The notes: generated by a model not told the origin, from the letters alone. A DNA stretch of 12,661 bases from Desulfatitalea sp. (GCA_013041835.1 JABDRH010000100.1:1-12661), one strand, 5' to 3'; shown: positions 1-7,937, numbered from the stretch's first letter. Program-made: numbers and translations.

Positions 1-57
1 TTGAAATCATATCAAGCTGCTACATCAGTCGTTCCTCAAGTTAAAAAAGCAGCATAG
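1..57 (+). other. possible C-terminal tail of an upstream ORF cut by the window edge
   Basis: Frame 1 is open from the first base and ends with TAG at 55-57. It reads LKSYQAATSVVPQVKKAA, which could be the last 18 residues of an upstream protein. It is too short to recognise a family. The competing frame 2 is also open here, from position 5 through into the next gene, so the true coding frame of these bases cannot be decided from this window. Confidence 0.25.
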
Positions 58-79
58 CCGAGCGAATTTTAAAGAGAAT

Positions 80-1507
80 TTGCGTGTGGTTTTAATGTTT
101 ATCTCTGAAAATGGTCAGAGCTTACCAACATATTATTATGCAGTTTATGGTGTTGCCTATGATGGTTTTTTTTCAGCATTGAGGACGGCATCGGCAACCC
201 AAAGCGACTCTATGCAGTTCATTGAACTGCAGCAAGGCATCAATAGTTATACAGGGTTCGATGACACGGTGCTGAGCAGCTATAGTCTCACAGAAAAAAG
301 GACAAATTATGGTGGTGATGACTATATCCGTATCTGGTCCGACGGCGTGCGCCGCGTGTTTTTAAAAGCGGCCCTTCCGGATTTGCCTGCGGACAGCCTA
401 ATTGACAGGGCAACACTCAGGCTCTATTGCTACAGCGAGAGGTGGCCGAGTGCCACCCGTATGCTATATGCGTATCGAGTAAAGAACCCCTGGGTCGAAG
501 GCAGCAGCCAGTCCAATGGCGCCACGTGGTATGAATTCGATTATCTTGATGACCAGTTATCACAGGAAAATGATTGGGAAACGCAAGGCGGCGATATCGA
601 TCGAAGTACAGACTTCGGCTTCGGCGCAAACGGTATTATCGCAAAAAAAATGTTTTCTCAAGGGGGGTGGGTTGAATTTGATATTACCGCATTAGCTAAT
701 TTATGGCTCGATGGATCAATGCCCAACCATGGCATCATGATTGAAAGTCTTGAAAAAGGGAACAGTGTGTATTTTTATTCCTCCGAGTACAACGATGCCG
801 CCTATCGGCCAAAGCTTAGCATAACCTATCATTCCCAGCCTCAAGACACTCCTGAGTCTGACTTCTTTATAAGGCTTCAACAAGACGTCGATGATTATGA
901 CGGCTTCAGCGATACCATTTTAAGCAGCTATAGCCTCAAGGAAAAAGAAAATAATTTCGGGGGTGAAAAATATCTTCGAGTATGGTCAAAGGGTGTCCGT
1001 AAGGTATTGATAAGCGCCGATCTTTCAATTCTTCCCGCAGACATCACGATTCAACAGGCCAATTTGCGGCTGTACTGTTACCAATGGTCTTGGCCAAGCA
1101 CAAGCGGAATACTTCAGGCAAACCCCGTTATTCAACCATGGATTGAGGGGAGCGGGACCTTCAATGTCGGTTCCTTTGACGGTGCAACCTGGTTTGAATA
1201 CGATTATGTGGATGGTCAAGCATCTGGTGCGGGGGATTGGCAGAGCCCGGGAGGGGACATCGATATGCAGTGGGATTTCGGCTATGGCGCGAATGGGGTC
1301 GTGAGTGAAGCATTTCTGTCTGAAAATGCCTGGGTCGATTTTAATATCACGCAAATCGTGAAAGACTGGCACGCAGGTGTGATGCCCAATTACGGTTTGC
1401 TGATATCAGGCATCAGGAAAGGAGAGGACCATGCCATGTTCTTCTCCATAGACTCTGATGAAATCGAATTTCGCCCGATCATTGAAATGATCTATACCAA
1501 AAACTGA
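80..1507 (+). CDS. two-module DNRLRE-type (carbohydrate-surface-like) protein
   Basis: This is a 475-residue protein made of two copies of a DNRLRE-like beta-sandwich module, at residues 46-252 and 262-475. Each copy has the family pattern: a GF.DT.LSSYSL opening (59-70 and 275-286), NYGG/NFGG (76-79 and 292-295), a hydrophobic strand ending in LPAD (102-105 and 318-321), A.LRLYCY (111-118 and 327-334), and W.EFDIT or W.DFNIT (197-203 and 418-424). DNRLRE modules occur in secreted or surface proteins and are not themselves known enzymes. The start is uncertain: TTG at 80, GTG at 86 (best placed behind AAGAGA at 72-77) and ATG at 95 are all in frame. None gives a convincing signal peptide, which is odd for the family. 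The DNA is more AT-rich (many AAT, TAT and AAA codons) than the downstream genes, hinting at separate ancestry. The family call is good; the cellular role is unknown. Confidence 0.8.
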   Translation: MRVVLMFISENGQSLPTYYYAVYGVAYDGFFSALRTASATQSDSMQFIELQQGINSYTGFDDTVLSSYSLTEKRTNYGGDDYIRIWSDGVRRVFLKAALPDLPADSLIDRATLRLYCYSERWPSATRMLYAYRVKNPWVEGSSQSNGATWYEFDYLDDQLSQENDWETQGGDIDRSTDFGFGANGIIAKKMFSQGGWVEFDITALANLWLDGSMPNHGIMIESLEKGNSVYFYSSEYNDAAYRPKLSITYHSQPQDTPESDFFIRLQQDVDDYDGFSDTILSSYSLKEKENNFGGEKYLRVWSKGVRKVLISADLSILPADITIQQANLRLYCYQWSWPSTSGILQANPVIQPWIEGSGTFNVGSFDGATWFEYDYVDGQASGAGDWQSPGGDIDMQWDFGYGANGVVSEAFLSENAWVDFNITQIVKDWHAGVMPNYGLLISGIRKGEDHAMFFSIDSDEIEFRPIIEMIYTKN

Positions 1508-1693
1508 GAAAAGCGATCGTTGGAGGTAGATTCGTTCCGTTGTTTCTGATGAAAGTCCTTTCGACTTGATTTCGACATGCGATTGCCTTGGCTGATGATT
1601 CACAAGCAGGCAACATGGGGGACCGCTTTCCTCAAGTATTGCATTGGCCAAGATGATGCATACTGTAACAAGCACGTTTCAAGGAGGGCTTTC

Positions 1694-2119
1694 ATGCGAC
1701 CATCCTCAATACCTGCCGGTCAGGGCAGGGCGTGGTCGGCCTGGCTCACGATGACGCATCTGCTGTTGTGCTTGTCGGTGCTGCCGCTGCATTTGGCGCG
1801 CTACCCGTTAACGCAATCGCTCTATTACTGGTGGGTGGCGCCCTTTGATGCGGTTGCGCTGCTGGCAGCCACACCGCTCTATTTGAGCGCTGCGCTGGCG
1901 GCCTGGGGATTCGGTCTGACGTTGCTGGTGTCGGCCACCGAGGCCGTGGCCCTGACCTATTTGGGGCTGCTGAGCATTACCTGGCCCATGACATGGCAGT
2001 CGCCGTCGGTAGCCGACCTGTGCAGTGCGCTGACGGTGGCTGCGCGAATTCCAGTGGGGTGGTGCCTTGTGGCGGTACTTCGGCCGCCCGCAGAGAGAAT
2101 CAGAGGGTGCCTCCCATGA
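1694..2119 (+). CDS. small four-helix membrane protein, first gene of the flavocytochrome/YceI operon
   Basis: This 141-residue integral membrane protein starts at ATG 1694, chosen because an excellent ribosome binding site (AAGGAGG, 1681-1687) lies 6 bases upstream. The frame extends upstream to 1577 but with no such site. Hydrophobic stretches at about residues 16-35, 48-68, 70-96 and 108-130 suggest four transmembrane helices. Trp and aromatic residues cluster at helix ends (for example YYWW, 44-47). I do not recognise a family. Its stop codon overlaps the start of the flavocytochrome gene (ATGA at 2116-2119), so the two are probably translationally coupled and the products may work together, perhaps as a membrane anchor or accessory subunit. 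That role is inference from position only. Confidence 0.72.
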   Translation: MRPSSIPAGQGRAWSAWLTMTHLLLCLSVLPLHLARYPLTQSLYYWWVAPFDAVALLAATPLYLSAALAAWGFGLTLLVSATEAVALTYLGLLSITWPMTWQSPSVADLCSALTVAARIPVGWCLVAVLRPPAERIRGCLP

Positions 2120-3468
2120 GCGGCGGCAGACCACTTCCGCAGCCGGCCGCACGGCGGTGGTTTGCCTTGCTTGGCCTGCTGATGGCGATCACAGGGTTGA
2201 TTGGCGTGGGACTTCTCCCATGGCGCTATCCCTCCTCATCCCTGCTTTATAAATTCGGTCCGGACCGCTCACTGTTGCTCGTGGGCAAAACGATCGGCTT
2301 GGTCGCCGGTGCCCTGTTGCTTGTGCAATTGGTATTGGTCGCGCGCCTCCCCGCCCTGGAACGTATGGTATCCCAAAACCGCCTGATCGCCGCGCATCGC
2401 GTGGTGGGCATCACCCTGGTCGGCATGGCGGTCGTTCATCCGCTGCTGATCTTTTCTTCCGATGATCTAAGGACCATTCCCGTCTCTTGGGAGTACTGGC
2501 CGGAAATCGTGGGCGCATTCGTGTTGATGGCCTTTTTGGCCATGGCCATGACGGCTGTGGGGCGGGCGTTTTTTCGGCTGCCGCATCACCTGTGGAAGAT
2601 CGGTCATCGACTGGTGGTTTTGCCTTTGATGGCGGTATTGGTGGTTCACGTGTTTTTCGTGAACGATGGTTACGCATCAGGCGTGCCGCTTGTCTTCCTG
2701 ATCGCTTTAGTCGTCTGTTTCGCACTGGGTTGGATTTGGGTGGCTGTTCGTCCCTTGCGGCGTTTTCATCTGCACCGGGTGGTGTCCTCGGCACCAGCGG
2801 GCGACAGTGCGATTACCGTGACGTTGCAGCCATTAAACGGTCGCGGCCTGTCCCATGCCCCCGGTCAGTTTGTTTACCTGCGTTTTCGGAGCCGGGCGCT
2901 CTCCTTTGAGGAGCATCCCTTCACAATAGCTTCCGCGCCCGAAGCGCAGGCGCAATTGCGCGTTACCATCCGATGTTGCGGGGATTGGACCCAAAGGGTG
3001 GGAAACGTGTCATCCGGCGACCTGGCGGCTGTGCAGGGACCTTTCGGCCTTTTCAGTCCAGAGGCCATCAAAGGCTGGCGCCGACTGATTCTCATCGCCG
3101 GTGGCGTCGGGATCACGCCCATGCTCAGCATCCTGGCGCATCTGGCAGCGGTCGGGGACCAACGGCCATTGACCCTGATTTGGAGCAATCGTACCCGGTC
3201 CGGCCGGGTGCATGCCGAGCAGATCGATGATCTGGGCCGTCGCTTGAACCATTGCCGGATCTATCACCTCTTCAGCCGCGAGCCGGAGGCCGGACAACAG
3301 TACGGCCGCATCGACCGGCAGCGGCTATCCCAATACCTCGGTGTCCACCAACCCGGCACATATGTGTTCATTTGCGGTCCGGCGGGGTTCATGCCAACGG
3401 TGCAACACGCCTTGGGCCGCCTGGGCTATCCGTCTACCGCCATCATGACCGAGCGGTTTCACATGTAA
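2116..3468 (+). CDS. ferric-reductase-like transmembrane flavocytochrome b oxidoreductase
   Basis: This 450-residue protein has an N-terminal ferric-reductase-like heme-b membrane domain (about residues 15-212) and a C-terminal ferredoxin-NADP-reductase-type domain (about 218-450). Paired histidines H94/H108 and H164/H178, each separated by 13 residues, are placed as bis-heme ligands, the pattern of the Fre/NOX family. HPFTIAS (267-273) is the FAD-binding motif. GGVGITPMLSIL (329-340) and CGPAGFM (420-426) are nicotinamide-nucleotide motifs, and the protein ends TERFHM as flavoreductases do. It should pass electrons from cytosolic NAD(P)H through FAD and two hemes to an acceptor at the outer face of the membrane. 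The acceptor is unknown. The start at 2116 overlaps the previous stop and has GAGGGTG at 2103-2109; longer in-frame starts (1993) would lie inside the upstream gene. The YceI gene follows after 23 bases. Confidence 0.9.
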   Translation: MSGGRPLPQPAARRWFALLGLLMAITGLIGVGLLPWRYPSSSLLYKFGPDRSLLLVGKTIGLVAGALLLVQLVLVARLPALERMVSQNRLIAAHRVVGITLVGMAVVHPLLIFSSDDLRTIPVSWEYWPEIVGAFVLMAFLAMAMTAVGRAFFRLPHHLWKIGHRLVVLPLMAVLVVHVFFVNDGYASGVPLVFLIALVVCFALGWIWVAVRPLRRFHLHRVVSSAPAGDSAITVTLQPLNGRGLSHAPGQFVYLRFRSRALSFEEHPFTIASAPEAQAQLRVTIRCCGDWTQRVGNVSSGDLAAVQGPFGLFSPEAIKGWRRLILIAGGVGITPMLSILAHLAAVGDQRPLTLIWSNRTRSGRVHAEQIDDLGRRLNHCRIYHLFSREPEAGQQYGRIDRQRLSQYLGVHQPGTYVFICGPAGFMPTVQHALGRLGYPSTAIMTERFHM

Positions 3469-3491
3469 CCATTCCAAAAAAGGAGGAAACT

Positions 3492-4088
3492 ATGAAACGT
3501 TATCTCGTGTCTCCATTGATCATCGTCGGATTGATTGCCGTGTCTTTGCTTTCGCCGGCGTTGGCGAGTGAGTGGACCATCGACATGGCCCATTCGGGTA
3601 TTTATTTCGATATCAATCACATCTTTTCCGCCACGCGTGGTAATTTCGGCGAATTTTCCGGCAGCATTCGTTTCGATCCAAACGACCTGGCCGCCGGCAG
3701 CATTCAAATGACCGTTCAAACCCAAAGCATCAATACGCAGAACACCAAGCGCGACAATCATCTCCGCGGCGACGCGTTTTTCGCGGTGAGCCAGTATCCC
3801 CTCATGACATTCAATAGCAGTGCCTTCGAGCACAAAGGAGGAGATACCTACATGGTCAAGGGCAGCATGACGATCAAGGATGTGACCCGGCAGATCGAAG
3901 TGCCTTTTGTCTTCCATGGCATCAAGGACAATCCATTGCAAAAGGGGAAACAGGTTGCCGGTTTTGACGCTCGATTCACCATCGACCGTCTGGCTTACCA
4001 TGTCGGCGACGGAAAATATGTTAAAATGGGTGTGATTGGTCAGGATGTAACTGTTTTTATCACGCTGGAGGTTTTGCGGGACAAATAG
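3492..4088 (+). CDS. YceI-family periplasmic polyisoprenoid-binding protein
   Basis: This 198-residue protein begins with a Sec signal peptide (MKRY, then a hydrophobic core; likely cleavage after ALA, residues 23-25). The mature part of about 173 residues has typical YceI length. It shows the family landmarks W.ID..HS.I.F (28-39), RDNHLRGDAFF (87-97), YP.MTF.S (102-109) and a late F.ARF.IDR..Y (158-169). YceI proteins form a lipocalin-like barrel that binds a long isoprenoid such as a quinone precursor. The start is supported by AGGAGG (3481-3486). It is the third gene of the operon. In Escherichia coli yceI is paired with a cytochrome b561 gene; here a flavocytochrome b takes that place, suggesting redox coupling to a bound isoprenoid (inference). 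Confidence 0.92.
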   Translation: MKRYLVSPLIIVGLIAVSLLSPALASEWTIDMAHSGIYFDINHIFSATRGNFGEFSGSIRFDPNDLAAGSIQMTVQTQSINTQNTKRDNHLRGDAFFAVSQYPLMTFNSSAFEHKGGDTYMVKGSMTIKDVTRQIEVPFVFHGIKDNPLQKGKQVAGFDARFTIDRLAYHVGDGKYVKMGVIGQDVTVFITLEVLRDK

Positions 4089-4199
4089 TGTCTATCTTGA
4101 TTTAGACCGTAAGCTACCCTATTGTGGATGGGCGCGAAACGGGACCGGGATTGAAATATTGGCGTTGACGCCGCATTCTGACTGTAAAGACAGGTTTTT

Positions 4200-5180
4200 A
4201 TGACAACACTCCCTGATTCTATTCATTGCACCCATTGCGGCGAAGGGGTCAAGCCCCATTGGCGGATCTGCCCGGCTTGTGAGGCGCGGTTGCAGGACTT
4301 GTGCTGCCCGTTGTGTGCCGAGCCGGTGAAAGACAACTGGAAGCGCTGCCCGGAGTGCGAAGCCGTGCTGATTTGTCCCCGATGCCAAGGCCGCATTCCA
4401 AAAGCACACCGCGGGTGCCCGCAATGCGTCGCCCTGCCGGAGGGACCGGCGCCACTGGACCGAGACGACGCGCCATCGATGGCCGAGCCGGTATGCGGCA
4501 TCGAATTGATCCACGTACCGGGCGGTTCCTTCGACATGGGCGATACCTTTGGCAGCGGCGCGGACAACGAGCAGCCGGTGCACCGGGTGGCATTGGCATC
4601 CTTTTACATCAGCCGTCACGCGGTTACCCAGGCGCAATGGCGGCGCCTCATGGGTGACAATCCATCCAAATCCAAGGACCGGGATCGTCCGGTGGAGCAA
4701 GTGAGCTGGGATGAGGTGTTGCGTTTCATCGATAAGCTCAACCGGTCCCATTCCGGCACGGGTGTCTTTGATTTGCCCACCGAGGCTCAGTGGGAGTACG
4801 CGGCCCGCAGTGGCGGCCGGCGGGAACTTTACGCCGGTGGTGAAGATATCAACGCGGTGGCCTGGTATGAACGCAACAGCCAGGGGCGACCGCATCGCGT
4901 GGGCGCCAAGTCCGCCAACGGGCTTGGGCTTTTTGATATGAGCGGTAACGTTTGGGAGTGGTGCCGGGATGCTTACGCAGCCGATGCCTACGCGCACCAC
5001 CCCGGCAAAGAACCCTATGTGGACTTGCCGGTGGCCGATCGGGTCATCCGCGGCGGAAGCTGGCACCTGGATGCCTGGAGCGCGCGATGTGCCCGGCGTT
5101 TCGGTTGCGCCCGTGATTTTTTAGGGCCGGGACTGGGCTTTCGGATCGTTATGAAAGGGGCTACGCCTCTTCCGGGGTAA
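4200..5180 (+). CDS. triple zinc-ribbon protein with FGE-sulfatase-like (SUMF1/PvdO type) domain
   Basis: This is a 326-residue cytoplasmic-looking protein with no signal peptide. Residues 10-80 hold three tandem zinc ribbons with the Cys pairs C10/C13 with C25/C28, C36/C39 with C50/C53, and C59/C62 with C73/C76. Each unit is about 22 residues and ends CPxC, so they look like internal duplications. Residues about 100-320 are an FGE-sulfatase domain: IHVPGGSFDMGD (104-115), VTQAQWRRLMGDNPS (142-156), PV.QVSW (164-170), LPTEAQWEYAARSG (192-205), GLFDMSGNVWEWC (243-255), RGGSW (284-288) and GLGFR (311-315). The catalytic Cys pair of true formylglycine-generating enzymes, five residues apart, is not present in the expected place (only C297 and C303), so sulfatase activation is unlikely and the domain may bind ligand or have another activity. 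The ribosome binding site is weak (AAGACAGG before 4200). The last 20 bases overlap the convergent kinase gene. Confidence 0.88.
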   Translation: MTTLPDSIHCTHCGEGVKPHWRICPACEARLQDLCCPLCAEPVKDNWKRCPECEAVLICPRCQGRIPKAHRGCPQCVALPEGPAPLDRDDAPSMAEPVCGIELIHVPGGSFDMGDTFGSGADNEQPVHRVALASFYISRHAVTQAQWRRLMGDNPSKSKDRDRPVEQVSWDEVLRFIDKLNRSHSGTGVFDLPTEAQWEYAARSGGRRELYAGGEDINAVAWYERNSQGRPHRVGAKSANGLGLFDMSGNVWEWCRDAYAADAYAHHPGKEPYVDLPVADRVIRGGSWHLDAWSARCARRFGCARDFLGPGLGFRIVMKGATPLPG

Positions 5181-6492
5181 CGGCGGGCAGGTAGATGTTT
5201 ACTCTGGTGCCTTTTCCGAGTTTGGAATCAACGCCGATCCACCCATTATGGTTTTTTATAAAACTGGAGGCCGCCGCCATGCTGAGGCCCCGGCCTTCGA
5301 ACTTCGTTGAAAAAAACGGCTCAAAGATCCGACGTAACGTATCCGGGTCCATGCCCGGGCCATTGTCTTGAATACGGATGTAAAGAAATTTGCCCGAATT
5401 CGGGGCGCCGGCCAAGCTGCAGCCGGTGACGGCGTTAGCCTGGATCGAGATGACACCGTTATCGGCGATGGCTTCGTTGGCGTTTTCGATAATGGCCAGG
5501 ATCGCCATGCGCATTTGGATCATGTCCGCCTGCACCCATATCGGCCCCTCAGCCAGTTCAAGGGATAGCGTGGCAGAGTCTTTCACGGCCCGTTTTATGG
5601 TGGGCATGGCTTCTTGAAAAATCTCTTTCAGGGTCACCATCCGGGTAGTGAGATTGCCGCCGTGTGAATAGGCCAACAGATTCTTCGTCAGATAGCCCAT
5701 ACGCTCGGCAATGGGGTGGACACGTTCGATATAGGATAGGATTTTCGTTGGGTCGTCATTGCTTATCGCCATCAAGTCAAGGTAGCCGATCAATGAGGTT
5801 AATGCATTGTTGAAATGATGCGCGATCCCTCCGGCCAGCTTGGCGATGGCCTGGGTATTCTGGGTTTGCAGCAGTTGTTTTTCATAGCCTACGATGTGCT
5901 GCGTTTTTTCTTCAATGGACCGCTGCAATTCCCCGTTTCGGCGTTTCATCAGCCGGGAATAGACGATGCTTTCAATGCCGTTTGCCGCATTTCGAAGAAT
6001 AATGGAAAGAATTTCGAGGGAGGCATCCGGGAGCCTGTGCTTTCGAGGTGGAAAAATACCGATGAACATGCCCCTGATGCGTGAGCATGTCGCCATCACA
6101 TGCAAAAAGAGTTGACGGTGTCCATCCGCGGAGTAAAGGGCGATGCCGCGCCGTTCACGCATGGCCCATGCCACGGTGCCGTTGTCGATGAGGATGCTCA
6201 TCTCACTTTCGATGGTTTGACGCGCATCGTTCGGCCGGCAATTGGCCAGTTTCAGATCGGCGCTTTCTTCATCAACCAGATAGATACCGGTGGCGTCAAA
6301 TTCGATGAGCTTTTCGATTCGTGCGGCCGCCTCCGATACAATCATTAACGGATCGTACTGTTGATTGACTTCTTTTTGAAAATCACCCAATGACAGTGCC
6401 AATTCGATGGCATGATGAACGAACTGGCGGCCGGCCTCATCCGGATCGGGATCCGGTGTCGTATGGCCTGCTTCATGGTGATGATTCAGCAT
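5161..6492 (-). CDS. soluble GAF-domain sensor histidine kinase
   Basis: This 443-residue protein has no transmembrane segment. Residues about 45-175 form a GAF-like sensor domain, followed by a coiled-coil linker (about 178-212). The dimerisation and phosphoacceptor helix carries GGIAHHFNN (221-229), with H225 as the likely phosphorylated residue; H226 stands where most relatives of this subfamily have Asp. The ATPase domain shows the N box IIENANEAI (334-342), G1 DNGPGMD (376-382), F box IFEPFFSTK (389-397) and G2 GRGLSMAA (400-407), where Ser replaces the usual second Gly. No receiver domain is attached and no response regulator lies nearby, so the partner is unknown. It sits 5 bases after the HDOD stop, in one operon. 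Upstream there is no strong ribosome binding site, consistent with translational coupling. Confidence 0.9.
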   Translation of the reverse strand: MLNHHHEAGHTTPDPDPDEAGRQFVHHAIELALSLGDFQKEVNQQYDPLMIVSEAAARIEKLIEFDATGIYLVDEESADLKLANCRPNDARQTIESEMSILIDNGTVAWAMRERRGIALYSADGHRQLFLHVMATCSRIRGMFIGIFPPRKHRLPDASLEILSIILRNAANGIESIVYSRLMKRRNGELQRSIEEKTQHIVGYEKQLLQTQNTQAIAKLAGGIAHHFNNALTSLIGYLDLMAISNDDPTKILSYIERVHPIAERMGYLTKNLLAYSHGGNLTTRMVTLKEIFQEAMPTIKRAVKDSATLSLELAEGPIWVQADMIQMRMAILAIIENANEAIADNGVISIQANAVTGCSLAGAPNSGKFLYIRIQDNGPGMDPDTLRRIFEPFFSTKFEGRGLSMAAASSFIKNHNGWIGVDSKLGKGTRVNIYLPAVTPEEA

Positions 6493-6497
6493 ATCCG

Positions 6498-7721
6498 TTA
6501 GCTTTCAAATAGGATCTCAAGGGGGGCAAGCTGTTGGCTGACTTGTCGGATGACCGTATGAAGCGTATGTGGGCCAATGCCGATGTCATCCGGCACGGTC
6601 GGATCGGCGCCGGGAATGGATCGTTCGCCACTGCTTCCGATGCCGAGGCCGTGTGCCAATAGATCGGCAAATTGAACAATTCCGGCTCCTTTTGGAGAGG
6701 CAGCCTTGTTGGGCGAATGGTGATGAACGATCATGTCTTCCAGCTCAGAAGGCAGGTGCCATTTTTTAAGCAAGAGGCGTGCGATTTGAGTGTGGTTGAG
6801 TCCCATGACCTTCTTTTCAGCCGCGAACACGCAACTGTTCGATGCCATTGCCGTGTACAAGGTCTCCCGTGCATATTCGGGAAAATACTTATACACGATC
6901 AGTTTGCCGATATCGTGCAGCAAGCCTGAAACAAACAGTTGTTCCGTCTCGAGCAGGTTGTTCAGTGCGGCGATAACCCTTGCGGTCAGGCCGGCGGTCA
7001 GGCTATGACGCAAGAAGCCCTGCATATCGACCAATTCTTCCGGAATATCTTTAAACGATTGCATCACGCTGATGCCCAGTGCGATACTGGAGATCTGCTT
7101 TGTTCCGATGATGGTCACGGCGCGTGAAATGCGATCGATCTTGGAAGGAAATCCATAGAAGGCGGAATTCACGATTTTCAATAATACGGCGGACAGACTC
7201 GGGCTTTTGTTGACTACCCGGGCCAAATCATTGGACGTGGATCTATCGTCGGCGATGACTTGGTTCAGCTCGGTGACGATAAACGGAGCCTCCGGCAGTA
7301 CTTCATCAAGTTTTTGAATCCGTTTTTTGATGGAATGCGGCCCTTTGGGTGCTGTGCCGGCACTTGTCCGGGGTGGAATCAGAGATTCGGGCGGCAAGAG
7401 ATCGTGCTGGAGGCGATACGCCTGAGATGCCTGGTAAATCTCCTGAAAAATCGGATGTTCCAGATTCAGATGCTTGAAGACGGTGTCGAGCGCCTGTTTT
7501 ACAGATGCTTCCTTTTCCGGATCAGCAGCATGAAACGCTTTTGACCGCCCTTTTACGTCGCCTATGATTTTGACTTGATTCACCCCCCAGATCTTAAGCA
7601 CCCGAATGTGCTTGGGAACGATCTGTTGCCCTTTGGACAGGAGCAACCGGGTATTGACGTCAAAAACGTCCTCGCTCAATACCATACCCGGCTCCAGGTC
7701 ATCCACTGCAATAAAAGCCAT
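6498..7721 (-). CDS. HDOD-domain signalling protein with N-terminal DUF3391-like region
   Basis: From ATG at 7721 the protein has 407 residues. The N-terminal part AVDDLEPGMVLSEDV (5-19), LLLSKGQQIVPKHI (26-39) and the LKIWGV that follows (42-47) resemble the small domain seen ahead of HD-GYP and HDOD modules. After a variable linker (about 60-130), an HDOD domain spans about 135-335 with NKSPSLSAVLLKIVNSAFYG (171-190), RAVTIIG (200-206) and LLHDIGKL (267-274), which keeps the HD pair (H269, D270). HDOD proteins act in signalling and often work with two-component or cyclic-di-GMP systems. The start at 7721 is preferred over the in-frame ATG at 7820: it begins exactly at the conserved domain and has GGAGA ten bases upstream. 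The extra 33 residues in the longer form look random. The kinase gene follows after 5 bases. Confidence 0.88.
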   Translation of the reverse strand: MAFIAVDDLEPGMVLSEDVFDVNTRLLLSKGQQIVPKHIRVLKIWGVNQVKIIGDVKGRSKAFHAADPEKEASVKQALDTVFKHLNLEHPIFQEIYQASQAYRLQHDLLPPESLIPPRTSAGTAPKGPHSIKKRIQKLDEVLPEAPFIVTELNQVIADDRSTSNDLARVVNKSPSLSAVLLKIVNSAFYGFPSKIDRISRAVTIIGTKQISSIALGISVMQSFKDIPEELVDMQGFLRHSLTAGLTARVIAALNNLLETEQLFVSGLLHDIGKLIVYKYFPEYARETLYTAMASNSCVFAAEKKVMGLNHTQIARLLLKKWHLPSELEDMIVHHHSPNKAASPKGAGIVQFADLLAHGLGIGSSGERSIPGADPTVPDDIGIGPHTLHTVIRQVSQQLAPLEILFES

Positions 7722-7742
7722 CTTGCACGAATCTCCCTGATC

Positions 7743-7758
7743 GTTTGTGGCCACAAAC
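7743..7758. promoter_or_regulatory. perfect 16-bp palindrome upstream of the HDOD gene (candidate operator or mRNA hairpin)
   Basis: GTTTGTGGCCACAAAC is perfectly self-complementary over 16 bases and lies 21 bases upstream of the preferred HDOD start codon, a few bases before the GGAGA ribosome binding site. It could be a dimeric repressor site or an RNA stem controlling ribosome access. No sequence match to a known operator is claimed. Confidence 0.4.
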
Positions 7759-7907
7759 AGGTATCGGTGGCACCCCTGCCCCATGACCCTGGATAACCCA
7801 TTATCGGCCATCAGCCACAATACTTAAGGCGGTGCGTCCGGGTGTGAAAGCCGGAAAACAGCATCATCACCAGAGGCCATTGACACATCGGACATTGGAC
7901 AAACACC

Positions 7908-7937
7908 TTGACTTTGCCGTTGCCGGTACTGTATAAA
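7908..7937 (+). promoter_or_regulatory. sigma70-like promoter of the B12 operon
   Basis: TTGACT (7908-7913) and TATAAA (7932-7937) are separated by 18 bases, a near-consensus pair. Transcription would start around 7944, giving a leader of roughly 140 bases before the riboswitch. It is the best-looking promoter between the divergent HDOD gene and the B12 operon; a TTGACA at 8054-8059 has no matching -10 box. Confidence 0.5.

Noticed and set aside
1638..1665. Possible promoter (TTGCAT, then TACTGT) before the small membrane protein
   Set aside because: The -10 match is poor and no other support is visible, so it is left out as a feature.
4160..4171. Short hairpin GGCGTTGACGCC before the FGE-like gene
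   Set aside because: Only four to five base pairs and no following T run; not a convincing terminator or operator.
4119..5066. 315-residue minus-strand ORF
   Set aside because: Antisense to the zinc-ribbon/FGE gene, whose plus-strand protein has clear domains; no domain in the antisense product.
7722..7820. N-terminal extension of the HDOD gene to ATG 7820
   Set aside because: The 33 added residues are outside the conserved domain, contain the palindrome and ribosome binding site of the shorter start, and show no conservation signature.
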